Source: JAFGSI01 sp041287425 (lineage in GTDB: Bacteria; Chloroflexota; Anaerolineae; Anaerolineales; Villigracilaceae). From it: DNA of 5,748 nucleotides. Position numbers and translations under genes: made by a program. This document shows, in pieces, positions 1 through 4,498 of this stretch (the stretch's first letter is position 1; each line of letters opens with the position of its first letter). The stretch is taken from NCBI GenBank assembly GCA_041287425.1, contig JBEULG010000044.1:1-5748 (forward strand). Reading direction: 5' to 3'. Below the pieces are notes generated by a model. The model was not told the DNA's origin, ran no database searches, and saw nothing but the letters and a program-made list of their open reading frames with translations.

Positions 1-113
1 GGTTGCCCTGGATGTTGGGGCACATATCCACGATGGGGACACAGTTGCCCTCGTTATCCACTTCCATGCCTTCGGGGACGCTGGCCTGGTTGCCCTGGAT
101 GTTGGGGCAGACA
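1..113 (-). repeat. 87-bp coding tandem repeat (29-aa CPNIQGNQ unit), start of array
   Basis: The 22 bases at 1-22 recur exactly at 88-109, a period of 87 bp, which is 29 codons in frame with the surface protein. One full unit and the first part of the next are visible, and the array probably continues to the left. Each unit carries cysteines at its start (C153, C182) and near its end (C175), which suggests small disulfide-bonded modules. Confidence 0.75.
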
Positions 114-565
114 TCCGGCGGGGGGGTGTAGCCCTCGACGCGGTAGTTGTCGCCCTTGTTGCCGACCTTGACCGAGTACTCGCCGTCATCGTCGGCAGCG
201 ACCGTATAGGCAGCGAAGCAGAAACTGCCGCTACTGTCGGTCGTTACACTGCCCGAGGCGACAACAATATTCGGGTCGGCGCTGGCGCTGCCCGGCTGGC
301 CCTTGATTTGCCAGTTGTAGGACGTGTTGGGATCGAAGCCGCTGCCGTTGATGTAAACCACATCCCCAATCGCAAAGTGGTTTACATCCTGGCTAGCATC
401 ACCGCAATCGCCGTTGGTGGTCCAGATGGCGCCGCTATTCCCGCCCTTGGATGCCGAGACCTGTCCAACAGGAAGCAGGCCGATTACCAGCGAGGCCAGC
501 AAGAAAGCCGCGGCAAGGATATACGAAAAGTCCCTGGCGGTTTTGAGAGAGATAGAGCGTTTCAT
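1..565 (-). CDS. Secreted Ig-like surface protein with Cys-rich repeat, partial (C-terminus beyond window)
   Basis: This is an open frame of 188 codons from an ATG at 565 that runs off the left edge without a stop. AGGAG lies 7 nt before the ATG. Residues 1-38 look like a Sec signal peptide: basic start (MKRSISLK), hydrophobic stretch about 16-33, and a likely cut after VSA (38/39). Residues about 60-135 have the look of a bacterial Ig-like beta-sandwich (GDVVYINGSGFDPNTSY, then SGSVTTDSSGSFCF and DGEYSVKVGN). C54 and C116 could form a disulfide. After a TPPP linker, a 29-residue repeat starts at 151 (DVCPNIQGNQASVPEGM, ending GNCVPIV), and a second copy starts at 180. I associate such CPN..G.Q..VP.GM repeats with exported surface proteins, but no ligand or enzyme activity can be read. 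The anchoring region, if any, is outside the window. The secreted-protein call is strong; the function is unknown. Confidence 0.85.
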   Translation of the reverse strand, partial: MKRSISLKTARDFSYILAAAFLLASLVIGLLPVGQVSASKGGNSGAIWTTNGDCGDASQDVNHFAIGDVVYINGSGFDPNTSYNWQIKGQPGSASADPNIVVASGSVTTDSSGSFCFAAYTVAADDDGEYSVKVGNKGDNYRVEGYTPPPDVCPNIQGNQASVPEGMEVDNEGNCVPIVDMCPNIQGN

Positions 566-603
566 TGGATGTCTCCTGATATTACTGCTAATTGGATAAT
601 ATT

Positions 604-639
604 TATCGAAATAATACAATAAGCAGATATCCCCGTCAA
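604..639 (-). promoter_or_regulatory. Sigma-70-type promoter of the surface protein gene
   Basis: Read on the minus strand, TTGACG (639-634) is followed after exactly 17 bases by TATTAT (616-611). That is five of six consensus bases in each box with optimal spacing. Transcription would begin near 604, giving a leader of about 38 nt with a clear ribosome-binding site. The surface protein can therefore be transcribed independently of the response regulator gene upstream. Confidence 0.75.
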
Positions 640-678
640 CAACCCAGGTTATTCATTTGTAACTTATCGAGGGGAATT

Positions 679-1422
679 TCACTGCGCCGGTTCGGCTGCC
701 AACTGGTAACCTACGCCGCGGTAATTGACGATCAGGGTAGGTGCGGCGGGGTCCAGTTCGAGGCGCTGGCGCAGGGCAAAAACAACCGTCTTGAGATGGC
801 TGCGGTTCTTTGGATTGTCCTCACCCCACAAGCAGCGGGTCAGTTCTTCATAAGGCACGCTGCGCGGCGCCTGGCTGGCCAGCACCATCAATAAATCATA
901 TTCGCGCTGCTGCAGACGGACTTCCTGGCCGCGGATGAAGACCTGGCGGTTCGTATAGTCGATGCGCAGGCCCACTTCTGGAAAGACCTTGACATCAGGG
1001 ATGGCTTTGCGATCGGCCTCACGCAGGACTTTCTGAATGCGGGCAATCATTTCAGGGTTGTAGAAGGGCTTGGATACATATTCTGCCATGCCTAGTTCCA
1101 GGCTGTGGACGACGTTGTCTCGGTTGGCGCTGGCGGTGACCATGATGACAGGCGCCTGGGTGATGCCGCGCAAGAGGTGGTACAATTCCCACCCGTCCAC
1201 CTCCGGCATCATCAAGTCCAGCAGGATGACGTCCGGTTTGACCTGTTTGCACTTTTCGAGCGCCATGAGGTGATGGCTGGCAGAAGCCACATCGAAGCCG
1301 GCCTTACGCAAGATGATCTTGATCATGTCGAGATAGACGAGATCATCATCGATGACGAGCACGCGCGGCCTAGCCCCTGGAGATGCCTGATCGAGATCGA
1401 GGCCAGACAGCATGGTATCCAT
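679..1422 (-). CDS. OmpR/PhoB-family DNA-binding response regulator
   Basis: This is a two-component response regulator that would be phosphorylated by a sensor kinase and bind DNA as a transcription factor. Numbered from the ATG at 1422 (247 aa), residues about 19-135 form the receiver domain: acidic pair D25/D26 in VLVIDDD, phospho-acceptor D69 in LLDLMMPE, T96 in MVTAS and K118 in SKPF, so all catalytic positions are present. Residues about 150-244 form a winged helix-turn-helix (QQREYDLLMVLA, then RSHLKTVVFALRQRLE and NYRGVGYQL). The frame can be extended to a TTG at 1473, adding 17 residues, and a TGA lies two codons further upstream. Neither start has a good Shine-Dalgarno, so the ATG is preferred and M at 1413 remains possible. 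No histidine kinase is in the window, so this is an orphan or its partner is elsewhere. The downstream surface protein gene is a possible target, by position only. Confidence 0.93.
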   Translation of the reverse strand: MDTMLSGLDLDQASPGARPRVLVIDDDLVYLDMIKIILRKAGFDVASASHHLMALEKCKQVKPDVILLDLMMPEVDGWELYHLLRGITQAPVIMVTASANRDNVVHSLELGMAEYVSKPFYNPEMIARIQKVLREADRKAIPDVKVFPEVGLRIDYTNRQVFIRGQEVRLQQREYDLLMVLASQAPRSVPYEELTRCLWGEDNPKNRSHLKTVVFALRQRLELDPAAPTLIVNYRGVGYQLAAEPAQ

Positions 1423-1526
1423 AACACCATCAGGTGGTCGAATCAGAATTGGGTTGAAATTGGCGGCGGTCAACAGTCAGCCGCAGAATCTCTCGCAGAT
1501 CATTTACCGATAAAAACAGACTGAAC

Positions 1527-1562
1527 ATATCTTATTTTAATGGTCTTTTTTGGAAAGGTCAA
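1527..1562 (-). promoter_or_regulatory. Sigma-70-type promoter of the response regulator gene
   Basis: On the minus strand TTGACC (1562-1557) is followed after 17 bases by TAAAAT (1539-1534). Each box matches five of six consensus bases. Transcription would begin near 1527. The -35 box includes the first base of the divergent glutaredoxin start codon and the region just before it, so polymerase here would compete with initiation or elongation on that gene. Confidence 0.65.
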
Positions 1563-1828
1563 TGAAAACAACGCCTGAATCAAGGGAGATAATTGTGTAT
1601 GGCACGCGGTGGTGCGGCGACTGCCGGCGGGCGCGCGCCTTTTTGGACCGGCACGGGATAGCCTATCGGTGGATCGACATTGACCAGGACGCCGAGGCGG
1701 CGGCGCGGGTCGAGCGTCTCAACAACGGCTTTCGTAGCGTCCCCACTCTGGTCTGGCCCGACGGTTCTATGCTGGTGGAGCCGTCGAACGCCCAACTGGC
1801 TGCGAAACTGGGGATCGAGGCAACCTGA
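1562..1828 (+). CDS. Glutaredoxin-like (mycoredoxin-like) thiol-disulfide oxidoreductase
   Basis: This is a small cytoplasmic redox protein of 88 aa, the normal size for a single glutaredoxin/mycoredoxin domain. The active site is TRWCGDC with C18 and C21, after the first beta strand (EIIVYGT). The cis-proline loop is SVPTLVWPDG with P61, and NNGFRSVPT matches the family's substrate-binding edge. Such proteins reduce disulfides or mixed disulfides with a low-molecular-weight thiol. Whether the partner here is glutathione, mycothiol, bacillithiol or a thioredoxin reductase cannot be read. The frame is open from a TTG at 1550, but GGAAAGG at 1552-1558 sits just before the ATG at 1562, which fixes the start. 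The stop directly abuts the stop of the convergent membrane protein gene. No convincing promoter was found; a weak candidate is TTTACC at 1503-1508 with TATCTT at 1528-1533, spacer 19. Confidence 0.88.
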   Translation: MKTTPESREIIVYGTRWCGDCRRARAFLDRHGIAYRWIDIDQDAEAAARVERLNNGFRSVPTLVWPDGSMLVEPSNAQLAAKLGIEAT

Positions 1829-1833
1829 TCAGG
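1824..1833. other. Abutting convergent stop codons inside a 10-bp palindrome
   Basis: The palindrome CCTGATCAGG contains both stops: TGA (1826-1828) ends the plus-strand glutaredoxin gene, and the complement of TCA (1829-1831) ends the minus-strand membrane protein gene. There is no intergenic DNA and no T-rich terminator, so each transcript must read into the antisense of the other gene unless another mechanism stops it. Confidence 0.8.
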
Positions 1834-2110
1834 CCTGGCGTTGACTGCTACGCCGGGGGCTCGCAAAATAGCGAATCAACACGGCGACCAGGAGGCTGAG
1901 CGAAAACAGGCCGGTCAGCGCCAAAATGATGAGACGGAGGTCCGGCGGCCGGTCAATCAGGGCGGCCGGCGACGGGGCTTGGATGCGCTGGCCGAGTCCG
2001 CGCACGAACTCGCGTCGGGGGTGAATTGGGCGCAGGACGCCAGACAAACGTTCCTCCAGCGTGCGCAGCCCAGCCTTCGAGGCGTCAACGATTTTCTGTC
2101 CGGTTCCCAT
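1829..2110 (-). CDS. Small single-pass membrane protein, third gene of the sigma/DegV operon
   Basis: I do not recognise this 93-aa protein as a named family. It begins with a basic, amphipathic stretch (residues 1-45; KAGLRTLEERLSGVLRP, then PRREFVRGLGQRI), followed by a Pro-rich linker, one hydrophobic helix at about 58-82 (LRLIILALTGLFSLSLLVAV) and a short basic tail RYFASPRRSSQRQ. The N-terminal part is most likely cytoplasmic, but the flanking charges do not settle this. AGGAG lies 8 nt before the ATG and overlaps the end of degV. Only 3 nt separate the degV stop from this start, so it is co-expressed with the ECF sigma factor and DegV. That position and a cytoplasmic PR.EFV..LG segment before a single membrane helix make a membrane-tethered partner, possibly anti-sigma-like, conceivable. 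No zinc-binding His/Cys motif of the usual anti-sigma domain is present. Confidence 0.8.
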   Translation of the reverse strand: MGTGQKIVDASKAGLRTLEERLSGVLRPIHPRREFVRGLGQRIQAPSPAALIDRPPDLRLIILALTGLFSLSLLVAVLIRYFASPRRSSQRQA

Positions 2111-2113
2111 GCT

Positions 2114-2959
2114 TTACTCTCCTGCCGGATAAGCCACCAGTCCCACCGTCCCCGGGCCGAGGTTGGCGGCGACGGCGACCGAAAGTTCGGTCAGAATCAG
2201 TTCGCGGATGTTGAAAAGTTTGGCGGCGCGCGCCGCCAGGGCGGCCGCTGCTTGCGGGTCGCGGGCGTGAACGGCTGCCATCTGAAGCGGTTGACGTCCG
2301 AAGCGCTGGTGCAGCAAATCGAGCAGCCGCTCGATGGCCCGGCTGCGGGTCCGCACTTTGTCGGCCATTTCCAGCAGCCCCTCGCGCAGCACGATGATGG
2401 GCTTGACGTTTAAGAGGGAGGCCAGGGCGGCCTGCAAGGCCCCCACCCGTCCGCTGAGGCGGGCGTAGTGCAGGTTTTCGAGGGTCAGAACGATGCTGAC
2501 GTTCTGGCGGATGAATTCCAGGCGCTCGAGGATTTTTTCCAGGCTGGCGCCGGCGCGTGCGAGCCGGCGCGCTTCGCGGCACATCATCCCCAGGGCGGCC
2601 GAACCGGCGCCCGAATCGAAGGGGATAATGTGCAGTTTGCCGGCCAATTCGCGGGCGGCGGCCACCGCCGAGTCGAACGTGCCCGACAGGCGGCTGGTCA
2701 CGTGAATGGACAGAATGGTGTCGCCGGTGCGGGCAATCCGCTCATAGAGTTCTTTGAAGCGGAAGGGTGCCGGCTGGGAGGTCTTGGGAATCTGGCCGTT
2801 TTCGTCCACCAGGCGATAGAAAGCCTCGTTCGACAGGTCCACGCCTTGCAGGTAGGTCTGTTCGCCAAAGTGAATATTAATGGGGACAATTTGAATCTCG
2901 TATTGCTCGTGCCACTCGGGGGGCATGTCGGCGGCGCCGTCGGTCACGATATGGAACAT
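2114..2959 (-). CDS. DegV family fatty-acid-binding protein
   Basis: DegV/FakB proteins bind a long-chain fatty acid and present it to a kinase (FakA) for phosphorylation. The 281 residues match full family length. Visible landmarks are IVTDGAADMP (4-13), TSQPAPF with T60/S61, SRLSGTFDSA with S92, DSGAGSAALGM (115-125), the GRVG loop in the middle, KVRTRSRAIERL and the C-terminal GPGTVGLVAY. T60 and S92 correspond to the residues that hold the fatty-acid carboxylate in characterised FakB proteins. The His before GPG that completes this network is Asn here (ANLGPG, N266). AAGGAG lies 7 nt before the ATG at 2959; the frame extends one codon to a TTG, which is less likely. The start overlaps the sigma factor stop as TGATG, so translation is probably coupled. 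No fakA-like kinase gene is in the window. Confidence 0.93.
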   Translation of the reverse strand: MFHIVTDGAADMPPEWHEQYEIQIVPINIHFGEQTYLQGVDLSNEAFYRLVDENGQIPKTSQPAPFRFKELYERIARTGDTILSIHVTSRLSGTFDSAVAAARELAGKLHIIPFDSGAGSAALGMMCREARRLARAGASLEKILERLEFIRQNVSIVLTLENLHYARLSGRVGALQAALASLLNVKPIIVLREGLLEMADKVRTRSRAIERLLDLLHQRFGRQPLQMAAVHARDPQAAAALAARAAKLFNIRELILTELSVAVAANLGPGTVGLVAYPAGE

Positions 2960-2961
2960 CA
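2957..2961 (-). promoter_or_regulatory. TGATG stop/start overlap between sigma factor and degV
   Basis: The sigma factor stop TGA (2961-2959) and the degV start ATG (2959-2957) share one base. The degV ribosome-binding site AAGGAG lies inside the last codons of the sigma gene. This layout favours re-initiation by ribosomes finishing the sigma factor, tying the dosage of the two proteins together. Confidence 0.8.
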
Positions 2962-3528
2962 AGTTTCTCCTTCGAACAAGTCGCTGTTTCCGATTTCGTC
3001 GCGCAAGGCCAATAAAGTGCGATGGTAGAGGCTCTTGACTGCCCCTTCGCTGCGGCCCATGATGGCGCCGATTTCGGCATTCGAGAGGTTCTCCACGAAC
3101 TTCAGAATCAGCAAATGCTGGCGCTCGGCGGGCAGACGGCGGATGAGGCGCAGGAGCGATTCGCGCTGCTGGTTGACCACCAGGCTGGCTTCGGGAGCCT
3201 CTCCCCCAGCCTGCAGGACGGGGGCGTCGGAAAGGGGAATTTCCTGGCGGCGGCTGCGGTCGCGGTGCCAGTTGGCGACCAGGTTGTGGGCAATCCGATA
3301 CAGCCAGGCCGAAAAAGGCACGCCGCGGTCGGTGTAATTCTGGATGTGGCGGAAGGCCCGATAAAAAACGCGCGCCGTCAAATCCTCCGCATCGTGGACG
3401 TTGCCGGTGCGATAATAGACATAGTTGAAAATGCGTTCCACGTATCGCTCGTACAGAACGCCAAACGCTTCCTGGTCGCCTTCGGAAGCCTGTCTGAGAA
3501 TGTCTCGCTCTTCCTCTTTTTTCTGCAC
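2959..3528 (-). CDS. ECF-type RNA polymerase sigma factor (sigma-70 family)
   Basis: This protein directs RNA polymerase to a specific promoter set. From the chosen GTG at 3528 it has 189 aa, typical for group 4 sigma factors. Region 2 spans about 22-90: FGVLYERYVERIFNYVYYR, the core-binding AEDL (47-50) with VFYRAFRHI, and the -10-reading segment PFSAWLYRIAHNLVANWHRD. A linker rich in Glu/Ala/Pro follows, then region 4 at about 125-178: LPAERQHLLILKF, then the helix-turn-helix LSNAEIGAIMGRSEGAVKSLYHR. The frame stays open back to a GTG at 3669, but a TATACT -10 box at 3598-3593 lies inside that extension. GTG at 3528 has GAGG 8 nt before it; GTG at 3555, with AGGG 9 nt before it, is a good alternative (198 aa). 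It leads an operon with degV and a small membrane protein. No classical anti-sigma gene is adjacent. The regulon is unknown. Confidence 0.92.
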   Translation of the reverse strand: MQKKEEERDILRQASEGDQEAFGVLYERYVERIFNYVYYRTGNVHDAEDLTARVFYRAFRHIQNYTDRGVPFSAWLYRIAHNLVANWHRDRSRRQEIPLSDAPVLQAGGEAPEASLVVNQQRESLLRLIRRLPAERQHLLILKFVENLSNAEIGAIMGRSEGAVKSLYHRTLLALRDEIGNSDLFEGET

Positions 3529-3585
3529 GGTTTGCGCCTCGCCGGAGGGCTGCACAAAAAATAACCCTGCCGGAACAAGAAAGTT

Positions 3586-3598
3586 TCTGGGCAGTATA
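3586..3598 (-). promoter_or_regulatory. Candidate -10 element of the sigma factor operon
   Basis: TATACT (3598-3593, minus strand) matches five of six bases of the -10 consensus and would start transcription near 3586, 30-60 nt before the two likely GTG start codons. No good -35 box is found 16-18 bp upstream. An activator, or autoregulation by the encoded sigma factor, could therefore be involved. Confidence 0.45.
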
Positions 3599-3652
3599 TC
3601 ACGTGAATGGCGCCCAGGTGAGGGATTGCTTCGGACCGGCAGAGCACCAGCC

Positions 3653-3680
3653 CTTGTAACAACACGCACTCTTTTACAAG
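3653..3680. promoter_or_regulatory. Inverted repeat CTTGTAA-N14-TTACAAG
   Basis: Two perfect 7-bp arms (3653-3659 and 3674-3680) are separated by 14 bp. With half-site centres 21 bp apart (two helical turns), this is the geometry of a site for a dimeric regulator. It lies 55-80 bp upstream of the sigma operon -10 box. As RNA the loop would be long and the stem AT-rich, so a DNA operator is more plausible than a terminator. Confidence 0.35.
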
Positions 3681-3701
3681 ATGAGCCAGGTTATTTGTAG
3701 G

Positions 3702-3719
3702 ACAACTTCTAGAAGTTGT
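3702..3719. promoter_or_regulatory. Perfect 18-bp palindrome, putative operator
   Basis: ACAACTTCTAGAAGTTGT equals its own reverse complement over all 18 bases, with no central spacer. It sits in the divergent region about 50 bp upstream of the rpsU -35 box and about 100 bp upstream of the sigma operon -10 box. The half AAGTTGTT recurs at 3834-3841 in the rpsU leader. A symmetric site for a dimeric transcription factor is the simplest reading; the protein is unknown. Confidence 0.5.
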
Positions 3720-3769
3720 TTACCGCCTCATGTACCAAGATTTGCGCGCACACAAATAGCGGCTTTCTC

Positions 3770-3805
3770 TTTTCACGTCTGCGCTTCCATAGTATAATCA
3801 AAGCC
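3770..3805 (+). promoter_or_regulatory. Sigma-70-type promoter of rpsU-infA
   Basis: TTTTCA (3770-3775, four of six consensus bases) is followed after 17 bases by a perfect TATAAT (3793-3798). Transcription would start near 3805, giving an unusually long leader of about 178 nt before the rpsU start codon. Confidence 0.75.
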
Positions 3806-3821
3806 AGTTCACAGATCGGTG

Positions 3822-3850
3822 TGATCGTCTAAAAAGTTGTTCGGCGATCA
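3822..3850 (+). other. Possible hairpin early in the rpsU leader
   Basis: TGATCG (3822-3827) can pair with CGATCA (3845-3850), enclosing 17 nt. A second GATCG at 3814-3818 offers a competing partner. It lies just after the predicted transcription start. The stem is only 6 bp, so its existence is uncertain. Confidence 0.25.
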
Positions 3851-3875
3851 AGGAGTGTGCAGCGAAGGATTCAGG

Positions 3876-3977
3876 ATGATTCTGGTGTCAGTTGTAGGTT
3901 ACTGGTGCGCTGTATCCGGCCGAGTCTGTGACGAGGCCGTTTTCATTTATTTTTACCTTCCAAACGGAAGGAGGTGA
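3876..3977 (+). CDS. Possible 33-codon leader peptide ORF upstream of rpsU
   Basis: An ATG at 3876 opens a frame of 33 codons beginning MILVSVVGYWCAV and ending LPNGRR, with TGA at 3975-3977. GAAGG (3864-3868) lies 7 nt before the ATG, a good ribosome-binding site. The stop overlaps the end of the rpsU Shine-Dalgarno and lies 5 nt before the rpsU start codon. Ribosomes translating it would pass through the attenuator-like hairpin and open the hairpin at the rpsU ribosome-binding site. An ORF of this size is expected by chance fairly often (roughly one in five for a random frame of this length), and the peptide resembles nothing I know. The call rests on the placement of its start signal and stop. 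Confidence 0.35.
   Translation: MILVSVVGYWCAVSGRVCDEAVFIYFYLPNGRR
3917..3955 (+). terminator. Attenuator-like hairpin and T-rich tract in the rpsU leader
   Basis: CGGCC (3917-3921) pairs with GGCCG (3935-3939). Inside, GTC (3924-3926) pairs with GAC (3930-3932) around a TGT loop. The two stems are joined by opposed GA/GA dinucleotides, which can form stabilising tandem sheared G-A pairs. The tract from 3940, TTTTCATTTATTTTT, is T-rich though interrupted. This is the form of an intrinsic terminator, but it lies between the promoter and rpsU, so it would act as an attenuator. Confidence 0.5.
3956..3971 (+). promoter_or_regulatory. Hairpin overlapping the rpsU Shine-Dalgarno
   Basis: CCTTCC (3956-3961) pairs perfectly with GGAAGG (3966-3971) around the loop AAAC. 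The right arm covers the first part of the ribosome-binding site AAGGAGG (3968-3974), so folding would weaken rpsU initiation. CCTTC can also pair with GAAGG (3864-3868), the putative site of the leader ORF, giving an alternative fold. Confidence 0.45.
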
Positions 3978-3982
3978 GAAAG

Positions 3983-4180
3983 TTGCCGAGCGTCAGTCTG
4001 CGTAATAACGAATCGCAAGAATCCCTGCTCAAACGCTTCCGCAAGAAAGTCGTCAAGAGCGGCGTGTTGAGCACGGTGCGCCGCAAGCGCTGGTTTGTCT
4101 CGAAGAGCGAACAGCGCCGGATGGATGCCAAGAAGTCCATGAGACGTTACAAGCGCCGCCAGGTCAAGGATATCGAGTGA
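3983..4180 (+). CDS. rpsU: 30S ribosomal protein bS21
   Basis: bS21 is a small basic protein of the 30S platform near the anti-Shine-Dalgarno end of 16S rRNA, needed for efficient initiation on many mRNAs. The 65 residues fit the family: SVSLRNNESQESLLKRFRKK is the conserved N-terminal helix, VSKSEQRR matches the conserved KPSE.RR segment, and the C-terminal tail is rich in Lys/Arg (KKSMRRYKRRQ). The frame is open from a GTG at 3974, but that codon lies inside the ribosome-binding site. GGAGG (3970-3974) is 8 nt before the TTG at 3983, which is therefore the start; the rare start codon would itself lower initiation. It is followed after 36 nt by infA and preceded by a long structured leader. 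Confidence 0.93.
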   Translation: MPSVSLRNNESQESLLKRFRKKVVKSGVLSTVRRKRWFVSKSEQRRMDAKKSMRRYKRRQVKDIE

Positions 4181-4216
4181 CAGAAATCTGGCCGCAGCAA
4201 ACGGAACGGAGGCATG

Positions 4217-4468
4217 ATGGCTAAAGAGGAAGAAAAAATCCAGGTGGAGGGGACGGTTGTGGAGGCCTTGCCCGGCACTCAGTTCCGGGTCCGGCTCGAT
4301 AACGGCCACGAGGTTCTGTCATACCTTTCGGGCAAGATGCGCAAGTATTACATCCGCATCCTGCTCGGCGACCGGGTTAAGGTCGAGATGTCGCCCTACG
4401 ATTTGACCCGCGGCCGCATCACGTACCGCCACCGCCGTTCCAGCGAAGAATCTGATTTGACCGGATAG
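4217..4468 (+). CDS. infA: Translation initiation factor IF-1
   Basis: IF-1 binds the A site of the 30S subunit during initiation, together with IF-2 and IF-3. The 83 residues carry the full S1/OB-fold: IQVEGTVVEALPGTQFRVRL, NGHEVLSYLSGKMRK, YYIRILLGDRVKVEMSPYDLTRGRITYRHR. Usual IF-1 length is about 72, and the extra residues are a few at the N-terminus and an acidic tail RSSEESDLTG. Position 34-39 reads VLSYLS where many homologues have VLA.IS. The frame also has an ATG at 4214, only one base after GGAGG (4208-4212). The ATG at 4217 is better spaced, and MAKEE is the usual IF-1 beginning. Here infA sits behind rpsU rather than in the secY-adjacent ribosomal protein cluster where many bacteria keep it. 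A second copy elsewhere in the genome cannot be excluded. Confidence 0.95.
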   Translation: MAKEEEKIQVEGTVVEALPGTQFRVRLDNGHEVLSYLSGKMRKYYIRILLGDRVKVEMSPYDLTRGRITYRHRRSSEESDLTG

Positions 4469-4498
4469 GCCTTTCTGTTTGCTCTTATTCAGCAAGCA

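Larger units (their letters stand above)
3529..3982. other. Divergent regulatory region between the sigma operon and rpsU
   Basis: This 454-bp gap has no conserved protein gene that I can recognise. It is clearly lower in GC than its surroundings in parts (about 3660-3800 and 3940-3960). From left to right it holds the untranslated leader and -10 box of the sigma operon, an interrupted inverted repeat, a perfect 18-bp palindrome, the rpsU promoter and a structured rpsU leader that may encode a short peptide. Each is listed separately. Confidence 0.7.

Noticed and set aside
641..650. AACCCAGGTT inverted repeat after the response regulator gene as a terminator
   Set aside because: The stem is only 4 bp with a 2-base centre and no T tract on the minus strand.
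1841..3028. Plus-strand open frames opposite the sigma/DegV/membrane protein operon
   Set aside because: They mirror the codon pattern of the minus-strand genes, are Gln/Gly/Arg-rich, and show no recognisable domain.
3529..3669. N-terminal extension of the sigma factor to a GTG at 3669
   Set aside because: It adds 47 residues with no family resemblance, contains the TATACT -10 box, and overlaps an inverted repeat; better-placed GTG starts exist at 3528 and 3555.
3740..3757. ATTTG-N8-CAAAT inverted repeat near the rpsU promoter
   Set aside because: Arms of only 5 AT-rich bases are common by chance.
3974..3982. GTG at 3974 as rpsU start
   Set aside because: It lies within the Shine-Dalgarno itself; the TTG at 3983 has ideal spacing.
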